The notes: generated by a model not told the origin, from the sequence alone. DNA of 64,000 nt from Domibacillus sp. DTU_2020_1001157_1_SI_ALB_TIR_016 (GCF_032341995.1 NZ_CP135438.1:372001-436000), one strand, 5' to 3'; positions 17,610 through 26,178 are shown, counted from the first letter of the stretch. Program-made: numbers and translations.

Positions 17610-17924
17610 TCATTCAGCCTTCAAAACGGCAAACATCTGCTCATAGTCGGCGAGGGCTTTCCGGATATTCTCCAGCCGCTGCTGCGTCTTTTCCTCGTCT
17701 TCTTTCATACGCTCAAAGCCTTCCTCAATCTCTTTAGTTCGATCGTGTATAAGCGCCCATTTACCGCTCTCATACGAATAGTCCTCGACATAGGTGCCGT
17801 GTATCCAGACGCGGATACGAGAGTTATTGCCGCCGCTACTAAAGGCGACCTCGCGATCCGTGCCGACATAAGTAGTGTAATGATTTTCGCCATTTAAGAC
17901 GCTGTATAACTGATAAATCCTCAT
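17610..17924 (-). CDS. hypothetical protein with C-terminal coiled coil
   Basis: 104 aa, not recognised. The N-terminal half has an alternating hydrophobic pattern (MRIYQLYSVLNGENHYTTYV..RIRVWIHGTYVEDYSYESG); the C-terminal half is a charged helix with heptad-like spacing (KEIEEGFERMKEDEEKTQQR..). The ATG with AAAGGAA is preferred over a 36-codon longer frame. Higher GC than the flanks and its proximity to a ParB-domain gene point to an accessory or plasmid-derived pair. Confidence 0.65.
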   Translation of the reverse strand: MRIYQLYSVLNGENHYTTYVGTDREVAFSSGGNNSRIRVWIHGTYVEDYSYESGKWALIHDRTKEIEEGFERMKEDEEKTQQRLENIRKALADYEQMFAVLKAE

Positions 17925-18040
17925 GATGTAAATTCCTTTTTGCTGTTTATTGTTTTTTCGAGCGGGTAAAAAATACCATGCGACGATGCACAACATCTTG
18001 GATACCTCAACAGTCGTTGCATCATTACTCATCTTTTCCC

Positions 18041-18071
18041 GCCGCGGAGTCGCGACCGCGGCCTTTTTTTA
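18041..18071 (+). terminator. GC-rich terminator, GCCGCGG type (2 of 3)
   Basis: GCCGCGG..CCGCGGC followed by seven T. Confidence 0.75.
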
Positions 18072-18163
18072 TTTCTTTGGTTTAACTTCGCGTCGAAGCG
18101 GGTAAACTGATATTCGGAGTAGCTCCCCCGCTACCTCCTGCGAGTGCTACATAATCAGTCTTT

Positions 18164-18188
18164 GCCGCGGTGAATACCGCGGCTTTTT
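18164..18188 (+). terminator. GC-rich terminator, GCCGCGG type (3 of 3)
   Basis: GCCGCGG TGAATA CCGCGGC followed by TTTTT. No + strand ORF precedes it within 90 bp. Confidence 0.75.
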
Positions 18189-18287
18189 AGTGTAATATTT
18201 TCACGATATTGCGAAAATACTAGGCTCTGCCTGGTCTAATACTGAAAGTGATAGCACGTTTTCCTTATGCTCTTCTGTTCTGGCTAT

Positions 18288-18935
18288 TTAGCTTTCTATA
18301 CTTATTTTTTCGTACATAACAGGGACTGTTTTTATTCCTAGCTTTTCAGCCACAATATAGCGCTTGTACCCATCGGTTAACACCTTGGTTTCGCGATTAA
18401 TCGTAATCGGTTCGTCCAAAATGCCAGCCTGTTCTACATGGTCGATCACCAGCTGTGTCTTATACGGATTCGGTCTTGTCTGCAAAAAGGATTCGGGAAC
18501 CTGGATCTGGTCCAGCGAAATAAAATCTTCCGTTCCTTCTGGTCCTTTCGGCTGTTCCTCTGCTTTGACTTCTTCTTTTTTCTCCTGCTCTTTCCCTGGT
18601 TCTTTCTCTGCGTTTAAAGCTTCTTTTTGCTTTTCTGGAATCACAGAAACCTGAAAGCAAACGATACCGATCTCGCCCGGACAATCATCTACTGGAACGT
18701 CCAGCGTGGGTTCTCCCTGTACCATAATTTTCCGATTCTGAATATTTTCTTCTGTTAATCCGGCTTTCTTTAACTGCTTCTGGTTAATAAAAACGGTATA
18801 TGTAATGGTTGAGCTTGTTGGGAGTCCCTTCGGAGCTGCTGGAGAACCCTTTTCCCCCATATCGAATGTATAGAAATTCTTCTTCAGTCGTAATGCACTC
18901 ACTGGCTTGCCCGTTAACGTAATTTTATGCGCCAT
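18288..18935 (-). CDS. ParB/sulfiredoxin-like domain protein with N-terminal OB-like region
   Basis: 215 aa in three parts: residues 1-100, a beta-rich region (ITLTGKPVSALRLKKNFYTF..MVQGEPTLDVPVDDCPGEIG); 105-140, a charged Glu/Lys/Pro linker; 143-215, a ParB N-terminal-type fold (FISLDQIQVPESFLQTRPNP..DEPITINRETKVLTDGYKRY). The ParB-like part has DGYKRY in place of the usual GxRR motif. No ParB HTH follows, so it is not a partition protein in the strict sense. The plasmid-like make-up suggests DNA processing or single-strand binding; function unproven. Confidence 0.7.
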   Translation of the reverse strand: MAHKITLTGKPVSALRLKKNFYTFDMGEKGSPAAPKGLPTSSTITYTVFINQKQLKKAGLTEENIQNRKIMVQGEPTLDVPVDDCPGEIGIVCFQVSVIPEKQKEALNAEKEPGKEQEKKEEVKAEEQPKGPEGTEDFISLDQIQVPESFLQTRPNPYKTQLVIDHVEQAGILDEPITINRETKVLTDGYKRYIVAEKLGIKTVPVMYEKISIES

Positions 18936-19184
18936 ACTTTTCTTTTCCCCTTTAACAGATTAGTATTTTACCGAATTACAGTACAAGAAATCTTTTTAAG
19001 ATTTATCAGTTGAAAAAGCGTGAAAAAAATTCTTTTTCTTCTCCGGCTGTTATGCTTTTTCTTGCTGTATTAACTTCTTTGCTCTCTATACCAAAATGAA
19101 TTAAGCTGATCAAACTAAAAATATACAAGAAACAATCGATTTACGCGTTATCTTATTAAAACTATTAATACTAATTTCAAAAAA

Positions 19185-19279
19185 CTTCTTCTTCGTTAGC
19201 ACAATAAGAAAAGGCTGCCGAAATGACAGCCGAGATATTAAACAAAAGCCCCCTATAGTTTAAGTACGATTCTTCACAT
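19185..19279. repeat. element A, type-3 core, overlapping the next gene's stop
   Basis: TTCGTTAGCACAATAAGAAA then GGCTGCCGAAATGACAGCC, then the arm CCCCCTATAGTTTAAGTACG with ATTCTTCACA. The right arm supplies the last codons and stop of the MFS gene. Confidence 0.75.
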
Positions 19280-20435
19280 TGTAATTTTTCTCTTTTTTTG
19301 TTTCTTGGACCTTTTGGTTACTAAGGACAAAACTAATAATTGCTGCAATGCTGCAAACATATGGCAGGAAAGGATAACCCCAATTAGATATGACATAACC
19401 ACCAATGATTGAACCAATGGTAATACCAATATACAGAGCCGTATTATTCCACGCCATAATAATCCCTCGTTCCTTGGGATATTCGACTGTTAATCGTGCT
19501 TGGTATGATGTAAATCCTGCATACCCAACCAAAGCCCATATAAACAGAAAGAAATAAATCCAATCCCCAGATGAGAAGAATATTCCTAAACAAACGAGTA
19601 TAAGGGTCAATAAAATTAGCGTAGCTTTAGAAATCTTCTTTTCTCCAAACCTGTCTGTGAATTGTCCACTTATAAGACTTCCTAAAACAGCACCAATACC
19701 ATAAAAAGTAACAGCTAATGCGATTTCTGATGATGTGAATCTATTTTCGGAATAAAGAGCCGCACCTAAGTAAACATAAAGAGCATACATTGAAATCGCC
19801 CAAATGGTGGTAACACTTACTGAACCAAGTATTCTTGGCAGATTTCCTTCTAATAGATTTTTTGTTACATTCCTTTCAGGAACATATTTCCACGCTTTGA
19901 AATTTACTACCGCCAATAAAGTCCCTATAATAGCCATTACAACAAATACTGAACGCCAACCAAGAAAATGCTCTAGTAACGTACCGATTGGTGCTCCTGC
20001 CCAAAGAGCTGTTAAATGTCCTGAAACAACAATAGAAAGCCAAGTTCCTCTCCGATTTGATGGTGCAATATCCCCGATAATGGCATAAATTAAAGGAGTG
20101 ATTGCAGCAACCGCCAAACCAGCTAAAATACGACTAATGATTAACCAGGTAAAAGAAGGTGAAAAAGCAGTTAAGGCATTAGAAAAGGAAAATAACAATA
20201 ACCCAAATGTAATAAAAATCCCTCTTCCATTTTTATCTGAAGCCCAACCAAAGAAAGGTGCTGCAATAGCATATGTTACAGCAAAAACAGTTACCATCCA
20301 TCCTGTCATCGCTGAACTAACACTATACGCTTCCGAAATGAACGGCAGTAACGGGGATACTACAAATAAATCTGTACCCATTAGAAACAAAGTTATCCAA
20401 CCAACACTTAAACTGACTTTCCCTTGCAAGCCCAT
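19260..20435 (-). CDS. MFS transporter, drug/metabolite:H+ antiporter type
   Basis: 12-TM major facilitator of the DHA1/AraJ-like type, 391 aa. The loop 2-3 motif GWASDKNGRG and an RILAGLAVAAITPLIYAIIGD helix are visible. Substrate unknown. The second ATG (20435) has GGGGGA at 4 nt and is preferred to the ATG four codons earlier. The last residues (VKNRT) are encoded by the arm of an element-A repeat, so the natural C-terminus may have been replaced. Confidence 0.85.
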   Translation of the reverse strand: MGLQGKVSLSVGWITLFLMGTDLFVVSPLLPFISEAYSVSSAMTGWMVTVFAVTYAIAAPFFGWASDKNGRGIFITFGLLLFSFSNALTAFSPSFTWLIISRILAGLAVAAITPLIYAIIGDIAPSNRRGTWLSIVVSGHLTALWAGAPIGTLLEHFLGWRSVFVVMAIIGTLLAVVNFKAWKYVPERNVTKNLLEGNLPRILGSVSVTTIWAISMYALYVYLGAALYSENRFTSSEIALAVTFYGIGAVLGSLISGQFTDRFGEKKISKATLILLTLILVCLGIFFSSGDWIYFFLFIWALVGYAGFTSYQARLTVEYPKERGIIMAWNNTALYIGITIGSIIGGYVISNWGYPFLPYVCSIAAIISFVLSNQKVQETKKEKNYNVKNRT

Positions 20436-20488
20436 TACATCCCCCATTTACAATTATTATTATATGTATATTTTTTAGGGTCGTAATT

Positions 20489-20585
20489 GTTCAAGAAAAC
20501 TGCTCCGTTTGTTCAATAAGAAAAGGAGGTGCCGCAGCTACCTCCGTTGTTAAGTTAAAGCACCCTTTAGTTTGATAAGCAACAC
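20489..20585. repeat. element A, type-2 core
   Basis: CTGCTCCGTTTGTTCAATAA then GGAGGTGCCGCAGCTACCTCC-type hairpin, then AAAGCACCCTTTAGTTTGAT. Confidence 0.75.
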
Positions 20586-20600
20586 TTCGAAGATACGGGA

Positions 20601-21182
20601 TTATTGTAGCATACTCTCCACTTTGTCCTTCACTAGCACCCATTCTTGGTCGATTACACTGTAAAACACAGAGTCTCTTAAATAACCGTCAGGCATAACC
20701 ATATGATTCCGAAGCACTCCTTCTTTTACCGCACCCAGCCGTTCAATTGCCTGCTGAGACCGCACATTTCGACTATCTGTTTTTAACTGAACACGAATTG
20801 TCTCAAGTGTCTCAAAGCAGTGTTTCAAAAGAAGATACTTACATTCTGTATTTATTCTAGTTCGCCAAACAGTTGGAGACAGCCATGTCCACCCAATTTC
20901 CAAGTTACGGTTTGGTATGGATATATTAAGAAAACGAGTGCTACCCACAATTTTTCCCGAATCCTTATCGAAGATAACAAAAGGAAATTCGCTTCCTTGC
21001 TCTCTCGCTTGAAGTGCTCCATTCACAAGGTACTTCATATCTTCAATCGATTGAACTTTCATTGGCATGTGTGCCCATATATCTGGATTGTTTCCCGCAT
21101 CAAATAATTCCTGTACGTGATAATCCTCCATAGGTTGTATCTTTACTCTATCTCCTATTAATACTACTGGTGTTATCTCCAT
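20601..21182 (-). CDS. GNAT acetyltransferase, RimJ/RimL type
   Basis: 193 aa; begins with the RimJ-type lead LIGDRVKIQPMEDYHVQELF and carries GWTWLSPTVWRTRINTECKY, the acetyl-CoA region, and LKTDSRNVRSQQAIERLGAVKEGVLR. Members acetylate ribosomal N-termini, amino acids or antibiotics; target unknown. The start is supported by GGAGAGAAG. Confidence 0.87.
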   Translation of the reverse strand: MEITPVVLIGDRVKIQPMEDYHVQELFDAGNNPDIWAHMPMKVQSIEDMKYLVNGALQAREQGSEFPFVIFDKDSGKIVGSTRFLNISIPNRNLEIGWTWLSPTVWRTRINTECKYLLLKHCFETLETIRVQLKTDSRNVRSQQAIERLGAVKEGVLRNHMVMPDGYLRDSVFYSVIDQEWVLVKDKVESMLQ

Positions 21183-21222
21183 AATTCTTCTCTCCTTTTT
21201 TCTTTGGTACGATTATATAAAC

Positions 21223-21258
21223 AAACTGTCCTGCATTAAAGTGACAGTTTTTTATTTT
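21223..21258. terminator. intrinsic terminator hairpin
   Basis: AAACTGTC pairs with GACAGTTT and runs into TTTATTTTTT on the + strand. It lies between the speE 3' side and the GNAT start. Confidence 0.6.
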
Positions 21259-21296
21259 TTATAAGGTACAGATAAAGGAGGGAGGTTAAGCAACTC

Positions 21297-21403
21297 ATCT
21301 TCCACTAATCTGCTTTTTTAGTTGAACAAGAAAAAAGACCGGCTGGAACAGCAGCCGGTTCTTAAACTCTTGCCCCCGTTACTTTAAGTACAATTCTTCA
21401 CAA
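21297..21403. repeat. element A, type-1 core
   Basis: Arm TTAGTTGAACAAG, hairpin GACCGGCTGGAACAGCAGCC, arm CCCCCGTTACTTTAAGTACA followed by ATTCTTCACAA. Confidence 0.78.
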
Positions 21404-21519
21404 ACTTAGCTTTGTAAATACCACTTTCAACTTTTACGGGAATATTGCCTTGTTGGGTCAGTAAAGAACAATAACAAAAAGGCGTTAATCCAGTTGGATA
21501 AATGCTCACCGTTACTAAG

Positions 21520-22347
21520 TTATTTACATAAGTCTTCGACAAACTTTGGCAGGCAAAATGACGCTTTATGCAATTCAGGCGTGTAATACTTTGTATCAAG
21601 TTCAAAGAATCGTGAAGTTTCTACCTGTAACGGCTCATACTTTTTCGAACCAATCGTAAAAGTCCACATTCCACTTGGGTATGTTGGGATGTTGCATGTA
21701 TATAAGCGTGCGACAGGGAAAATTTCTCTTGTATCACGAACAGCATTTCTAATCAGGTCAGCTTTAAACCAGGGGTTATCGGTCTGAGCAACAAAAATCC
21801 CATCCTCTTTTAGTGCCTTAGCAATTCCTGCATAAAATCCTTTTGTAAATAAGTTAGCTGCTGGACCCACTGGCTCTGTAGAATCTACCAGAATAACATC
21901 ATACTCATTTTCACTATTTAAGATGTGCATAAATCCATCACCGATAATGAGCTCTGCTCGTGGATTGTCGTATCCACAGGAAATTTGGGGAAGATACTGT
22001 TTAGAATACTCAACTACTTTTTGGTCAATTTCTACTTGAATAACTTTTTCTACACTAGGATGCTTTAGTACCTCTCGCATGGTACCGCCGTCACCGCCGC
22101 CTACAATTAATACCTTCTTTGGATTAGGATGTGTAAATAATGGTACATGAACAACCATTTCATGATACACAAACTCGTCCTTTTCAGTTGTCATCACCAT
22201 TCCGTCTAACACTAGCATATTGCCAAATTCCTCAGTTTGAATCATATCCAGCTTTTGAAAATCTGTCTGTTCAGAATGCAGCCCCTTTGTCAATTTAGCC
22301 GTTATGCCAAAGGATTTTGTCTGCTTTTCGGTAAACCATAGTGTCAT
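21520..22347 (-). CDS. speE: spermidine synthase
   Basis: Transfers aminopropyl from decarboxylated SAM to putrescine, giving spermidine. 275 aa with the glycine-rich motif VGGGDGG (residues 82-88), the acidic cofactor site VEIDQK and the catalytic Asp156 in [10 protein letters not shown]. Standard length. speD and speB, often nearby, are not in this stretch. Confidence 0.95.
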   Translation of the reverse strand: MTLWFTEKQTKSFGITAKLTKGLHSEQTDFQKLDMIQTEEFGNMLVLDGMVMTTEKDEFVYHEMVVHVPLFTHPNPKKVLIVGGGDGGTMREVLKHPSVEKVIQVEIDQKVVEYSKQYLPQISCGYDNPRAELIIGDGFMHILNSENEYDVILVDSTEPVGPAANLFTKGFYAGIAKALKEDGIFVAQTDNPWFKADLIRNAVRDTREIFPVARLYTCNIPTYPSGMWTFTIGSKKYEPLQVETSRFFELDTKYYTPELHKASFCLPKFVEDLCK

Positions 22348-22457
22348 GTTTCTTAGCCCCCACTTTATTTCTAATTAAATTTCCATTTCGATATTTGCTT
22401 TTTTTGCCTGACAGTAAAGCTTCTAATCATCGCCCAGTAAATGTAATAACGCATAAT

Positions 22458-22772
22458 CTACGTAGTCATTTTCAAGCCAACTACTGCTATTACAATCAAT
22501 CCTATAAACAATATTCGTCTCCAGTCTTTTGCTTCTCCATAAAACAACATTCCAATTATCGTTCCCCCCACAGTCCCAATCCCTGTCCACACGGCATAGG
22601 ACAGACCCATAGGGAGGGTCTGCATGGCTAAACTCAGAAAACCAAAACTCAATACAAATCCAAGAATCAGCACCAAATATGACTGCAAGTTTTTGTCTTT
22701 AGCTACTTTATTCATGCCTGTAACTCCAACTACCTCAAAAGCTCCAGCCAGAATGAGATACACCCAAGCCAT
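22458..22772 (-). CDS. small multidrug resistance protein, second subunit of a pair
   Basis: 104 aa, four transmembrane helices (AWVYLILAGAFEVVGVTGM.., SYLVLILGFVLSFGFLSLAM, SYAVWTGIGTVGGTIIGML, ILFIGLIVIAVVGLKM) with Glu13 in TM1 as in all EmrE-type SMR pumps. Its ATG follows the stop of its partner with no gap (GGTGGAGTG upstream). Paired SMR proteins (B. subtilis YkkCD, YvdRS) form heterodimers; drug or guanidinium export is family knowledge, and no guanidine riboswitch is seen here. Confidence 0.88.
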   Translation of the reverse strand: MAWVYLILAGAFEVVGVTGMNKVAKDKNLQSYLVLILGFVLSFGFLSLAMQTLPMGLSYAVWTGIGTVGGTIIGMLFYGEAKDWRRILFIGLIVIAVVGLKMTT

Positions 22773-23114
22773 TTACACTCCACCTTCTTTCTTGCCCGAT
22801 TCAGTTGTCACAAGTTTTAATCCTAATACACCAGATAGAAGCAGGAGAATAAACAATACTTTCGTCCAACTGAAGGCTTCTCCGAAAACCACCATCTCCA
22901 CCACAACAGTCCCGGCTGTCCCTATCCCTGTAAAGATTGCATAAACCGTAGCTACTGGCAGAGTTTTTGTAGCCTTAACCAGCAAAGCAAATGATAAATA
23001 TATCAGTAGGGCAGTTCCTAACCAGGAAATCCAGTTGCTGGAATGCTTCAAGCCTATTGCCCACAAAATCTCAATGAGACCAGCCAGTATGACCAATGCC
23101 CAGTTTCGATTCAT
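22773..23114 (-). CDS. small multidrug resistance protein, first subunit of a pair
   Basis: 113 aa, four helices with the key Glu14 in TM1 (ILAGLIEILWAIGLKH) and the SMR motif VYAIFTGIGTAGTVV. Slightly longer C-terminal tail (ESGKKEGGV), as seen in the YkkC/YvdS-type subunit. Lies 21 bp after a TetR gene, so regulator and pump form one operon. Confidence 0.88.
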   Translation of the reverse strand: MNRNWALVILAGLIEILWAIGLKHSSNWISWLGTALLIYLSFALLVKATKTLPVATVYAIFTGIGTAGTVVVEMVVFGEAFSWTKVLFILLLLSGVLGLKLVTTESGKKEGGV

Positions 23115-23135
23115 TTAAATTCCCTCCAAAAATAG

Positions 23136-23717
23136 TTAATCATTCGAAAGTCCGCGCCAATACAGATGCCAAGAGGCATCCAGTCTTTTCTTCAAGCGTT
23201 CGGGGCCTCCATACAACATTTCAACATAAAGTCCATCTAATACTCCTAAGAATGCGGCAGTAGCTCTTTGTTCACCAACTGTTGAACTAATTTCTCCTTC
23301 TGTTTTCGCTTTTTCTATAATCGGAAGCAACAGTTCTTCTACCTTATCTAAGTATTCGTAAACCATTTTTAACACCTGTTTATTGAGATGAGTTGGAGGA
23401 AAAAAAGCAGCTCTAATCCAAAATTTAGCAGATTCGTATTTCTCATACCGGTCTGTAGATTGCAAAAGAAAATCAAATAAGAAATCCTGAATAGGTCGAG
23501 CCATGTTGCTTTCTATAAAATGAATAATGAATTTTAATTCACTCTCGCTCGCATCCCTGCATATCTGTAGAAAAAGCTCATCTTTCCCTTTGAAATGACT
23601 ATAAATAGTAGCTTTTTTAATCCCTACATCCTCAGCTATATTTGCCATTGATGCACCTTCATATCCATTTTGTGCGAAATGCCTTAAAGCAACTTCCTTA
23701 ATTTTTTCTGAAGTCAT
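23136..23717 (-). CDS. TetR-family repressor of the SMR pair
   Basis: 193 aa; TetR_N helix-turn-helix at about 5-50 (IAEDVGIKKATIYSHFKGKDEL) and a helical ligand domain. First gene of the tetR-SMR-SMR operon, like B. subtilis yvdT-yvdS-yvdR. A 12-bp perfect palindrome 13 bp upstream overlaps the ribosome-site region and is the likely autoregulatory operator. Confidence 0.9.
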   Translation of the reverse strand: MTSEKIKEVALRHFAQNGYEGASMANIAEDVGIKKATIYSHFKGKDELFLQICRDASESELKFIIHFIESNMARPIQDFLFDFLLQSTDRYEKYESAKFWIRAAFFPPTHLNKQVLKMVYEYLDKVEELLLPIIEKAKTEGEISSTVGEQRATAAFLGVLDGLYVEMLYGGPERLKKRLDASWHLYWRGLSND

Positions 23718-23729
23718 ATAATCACCCTC

Positions 23730-23741
23730 CCGACCGGTCGG
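23730..23741. promoter_or_regulatory. TetR operator
   Basis: CCGACCGGTCGG, perfect palindrome, within the ACCGACCGGTCGGT class known for TetR-type regulators. Confidence 0.65.
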
Positions 23742-23802
23742 TAGTTAATTTAACATTTATCTTGCCTCTAGTCAATTATTATTTCGCCTTAATAATGTTT
23801 AC

Positions 23803-23902
23803 TAATTCTTATTAAGCTAACCTGCTTCGTTAGTTGAGAAAAAAAAAGACCGGCTGAAACAGCAGCCGGTTCTCAAACTCTTGCCCCCGTTAGCTCAATA
23901 AG
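23803..23902. repeat. element A, type-1 core
   Basis: CTAACCTGCTTCGTTAGTTG, hairpin GACCGGCTGAAACAGCAGCC, arm GCCCCCGTTAGCTCAATAAG. Confidence 0.78.
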
Positions 23903-23909
23903 TAATACA

Positions 23910-24044
23910 TTACTTAAGCAACGTTTGAAGGCTTATTAACAAAGGTGCATATACGATTAGTGGAATAAGCAAAATTACTGCACCAGCTTTTTTAACCTCC
24001 ATTTGTAACAGCAAAAGAGAAATCAAGAAACCTAAATCTCTTAT
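23910..24044 (-). pseudogene. remnant of a small membrane protein
   Basis: A minus-strand frame without a good start encodes about 44 mostly hydrophobic residues (..RDLGFLISLLLLQMEVKK, AGAVILLIPLIVYAPLLISL..) ending in TAA. It is squeezed between two element-A copies. An internal ATG could give a 30-aa peptide. Family unknown. Confidence 0.35.
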
Positions 24045-24063
24045 TGGTTAGAAAAAAAGCGAC

Positions 24064-24164
24064 AGTTCTTATTCCACTAAACTGACTTTTAGCTGAATAA
24101 GAAAAGGCTGCCAAAATGACAGCCGAGATATTAAACAAAATCCCTCTGTTAGTTGAACAAGGAA
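24064..24164. repeat. element A, type-3 core
   Basis: AACTGACTTTTAGCTGAATA, hairpin GGCTGCCAAAATGACAGCC, arm CTCTGTTAGTTGAACAAGG. Confidence 0.75.
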
Positions 24165-24178
24165 CCCCTTTAAATCAA

Positions 24179-24637
24179 TCATCTAAGCAGTGTTTGTAAA
24201 GTTTCCTCAATATCTGTTTCTAGGTCATTTTTTGATAAATCATATAGTGTGCCTGAACCTTCAAAGTAACCACCAAAGTAATACCACAATTCAATTGTAT
24301 CTGCATAAAAATCATCATCAAATTTTGGACCATCATAATCTATCGCTATTTGAGAACGATACTCTTTTTCTAGACATTTTTCGAAAGTTAAGCCCTTTAT
24401 TTCATCTCCATCAATATCCCTGCAAATCCAAATTCTTAGATTGTGTTTTCCCTGGATTTCGAATACATTTTCATACTTTCTTTGAAGAACTTTACTACAT
24501 TCTTCTCCTAACTTTTCTAATTCAATTATCTTTCTTTTTAACTCTTCGTTTATTTCACTTTTTGGAATCGGAATGTACTTGTCATCAAGCTTATTTTGTT
24601 CATCCTTTTTAAATAACCTTCTGAATTTATCAAGCAT
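24179..24637 (-). CDS. hypothetical protein
   Basis: 152 aa, acidic and soluble, no signal peptide. The N-terminus is a charged helix (KFRRLFKKDEQNKLDDKYIP); the C-terminal half is rich in aromatic and acidic residues (DDDFYADTIELWYYFGGYFE). The look is that of small immunity-type proteins, but no family is recognised. Weak ribosome site (GGGAAAA). Flanked on both sides by element-A repeats. Confidence 0.6.
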   Translation of the reverse strand: MLDKFRRLFKKDEQNKLDDKYIPIPKSEINEELKRKIIELEKLGEECSKVLQRKYENVFEIQGKHNLRIWICRDIDGDEIKGLTFEKCLEKEYRSQIAIDYDGPKFDDDFYADTIELWYYFGGYFEGSGTLYDLSKNDLETDIEETLQTLLR

Positions 24638-24680
24638 ATTTTTCCCGCCTATCTAGAGAAACCGTTATTTAAGTATTCGA

Positions 24681-24836
24681 TTTCTTCTTCAACTAACCTG
24701 CCAGTTTGTTCAATAAGAAAAGGAGGTGCCACAGCTACCTCCATTCTTCATCTCAAGCACCCCGTTTGTTTAAGTACATTTGTTCACAATCTTTGCTTTA
24801 AATAAGAAAAAAGCTGCCACAATGACAGCCAGTTCT
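24681..24836. repeat. element A, type-2 core, plus an adjoining type-3 core
   Basis: AACCTGCCAGTTTGTTCAAT, hairpin GGAGGTGCCACAGCTACCTCC-type, arm CACCCCGTTTGTTTAAGTAC with TTCACAA; then a second hairpin AGCTGCCACAATGACAGCC, as if two copies had recombined. Confidence 0.7.
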
Positions 24837-24862
24837 AACTTAATATCTACGGGAGTTTAATT

Positions 24863-25177
24863 CTAATTAGATGAAATGCCCTTTCCGCCTTTTGTTATTA
24901 AGGTGCTGATTCTTTCCATACCAGTAATAATTGGTTTCGCACGACTTATTAATGTTTGGGTAGCTTCGAGACCTAGAGACGCTTGATGGGCATCTTCATT
25001 TGCCCACACTTCATAAACATAAACAGAACTTGGTTCATTCTCGGAAGTATTCACAAGATATATTTCACATTCATTTAAATTCTTCATTGAATCTGCTGCT
25101 TCTAACAGGATATCAACCATTTTTTCTTTTTCGCCTTCTTGTACCATAAACTTGTTAAATAAACTAAATTTGCTCAT
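24863..25177 (-). CDS. ABM-domain (antibiotic biosynthesis monooxygenase type) protein
   Basis: 104 aa ferredoxin-like fold of the ABM/quinol monooxygenase family: FNKFMVQEGEKEKMVDILLE, CEIYLVNTSENEPSSVYVYE and VWANEDAHQASL are the usual strand-helix pattern. Members act as cofactor-free monooxygenases or heme-degrading enzymes; role here unknown. Strong AAGGAGG. Confidence 0.8.
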   Translation of the reverse strand: MSKFSLFNKFMVQEGEKEKMVDILLEAADSMKNLNECEIYLVNTSENEPSSVYVYEVWANEDAHQASLGLEATQTLISRAKPIITGMERISTLITKGGKGISSN

Positions 25178-25264
25178 ACTATCCTCCTTAATTTTATCAC
25201 CTGTTAAGTATTTCTATATCTAAACACGCATCTCCTATTATTCCGATAAATAAAACTAATCAAA

Positions 25265-25304
25265 GCTCTTTGAGTTAACCTGCTTTGTTAGTTAAGCAAG
25301 AAAA
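25265..25304. repeat. element A, half copy
   Basis: GAGTTAACCTGCTTTGTTAG then TTAAGCAAGAAAA; core and right arm are missing. Confidence 0.5.
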
Positions 25305-25396
25305 TCTATATTATCTTTGAATGAGCCTTCTTTTGTATAGAGTATTGAAAAGCCTTTCACTAAATAGTATCGGTCTGCTATTGATTATTAGATGCC

Positions 25397-25423
25397 ATGC
25401 AACATAAGTAAATTATGTTGCAT
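25397..25423. repeat. element B, perfect palindrome
   Basis: Arms ATGCAACATAA and TTATGTTGCAT, fully inverted around the spacer GTAAA. The cleanest copy of the family. Confidence 0.8.
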
Positions 25424-25432
25424 CTATAAGTG

Positions 25433-25470
25433 AAGCCTAAAGAATTGATGATTTTTTAGGCTTTTTATTT
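25433..25470 (+). terminator. intrinsic terminator hairpin
   Basis: AAGCCTAAA pairs with TTTTAGGCTT and continues TTTATTT. Orphan on the + strand. Confidence 0.65.
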
Positions 25471-25535
25471 GGTTTTAAATAACTATTTTGTTTTTTAATG
25501 TTAATATAAACCTAAAAAGACTAAGGGTGAAGTGT

Positions 25536-26147
25536 GTGAAAAAACCAATTATATTTCTTTTATTTGTTTTAAACTGTTTATTGGCAGCGTGTAGCGAGGC
25601 TGACTCAAAAGAAATGGAAAAAGCAAATTTAGTAGTAGACTATTCTTTAGATTATCCTCGATACACTACACAAACAGAGCTAGAACAGGCCTCTGACCTG
25701 ATAGTAGAGGGAAATGTATTAGACAGTAAAGTAGAAAGCGTTAATATCTCACTACCTAATGATTCTAATGATCCCAGGGAAAATCCGACTCTAGGTGCAA
25801 AAGAAGAAGTGCCAGAAGAAGAAAACGAATTTGTGTATACAATTTCAAAAGTAGAAGTTACCCAAGTGTACAAGGGAGATAACGTCCAGGTAGGTGACGT
25901 TATCGAAGTAAAGCAATTGGGCGGTAAGTTAGATGGAGTAACTTATACAGAAGAAAATGCCAATCCAATTAAACCAAAAAATGAATATATAGTGTTTTTG
26001 GCTGCATTTCCAAATGAAATTCCTTACTCGCTGGTAAACCCTGAGCAAGGTAGTTATCAAAAGGAAAATGGAAAATATAAAGCACATCAAAACAATAAAA
26101 TTAAGTTAGATGTGGAAAAATTAAAAAAGATTAAAACACAGAAATAA
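25536..26147 (+). CDS. lipoprotein of unknown function
   Basis: 203 aa exported lipoprotein: basic start (MKKPIIFLLFVLNCLLAAC, Cys19 in the lipobox LAAC) followed by a secreted domain that contains VEGNVLDSKVESVNISLP, VYTISKVEVTQVYKGDNVQV and GDVIEVKQLGG. This layout (repeated beta strands, 'vyKGd', 'vGDvIeV') is common in Bacillus secreted lipoproteins of unknown role. GTG start with GGGTGAAG upstream; a longer in-frame extension has no ribosome site. Confidence 0.78.
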   Translation: MKKPIIFLLFVLNCLLAACSEADSKEMEKANLVVDYSLDYPRYTTQTELEQASDLIVEGNVLDSKVESVNISLPNDSNDPRENPTLGAKEEVPEEENEFVYTISKVEVTQVYKGDNVQVGDVIEVKQLGGKLDGVTYTEENANPIKPKNEYIVFLAAFPNEIPYSLVNPEQGSYQKENGKYKAHQNNKIKLDVEKLKKIKTQK

Positions 26148-26178
26148 TTCCTTCTAGAAAAAAATCAGTAGAATTTAC

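Noticed and set aside
22348..23135. Guanidine (ykkC) riboswitch for the SMR pair
   Set aside because: The SMR genes directly follow tetR and the upstream region shows a TetR palindrome, not the ykkC motifs.
24179..24637. Toxin-antitoxin or immunity role for the 152-aa protein
   Set aside because: No partner gene and no domain that I can recognise; left as hypothetical.
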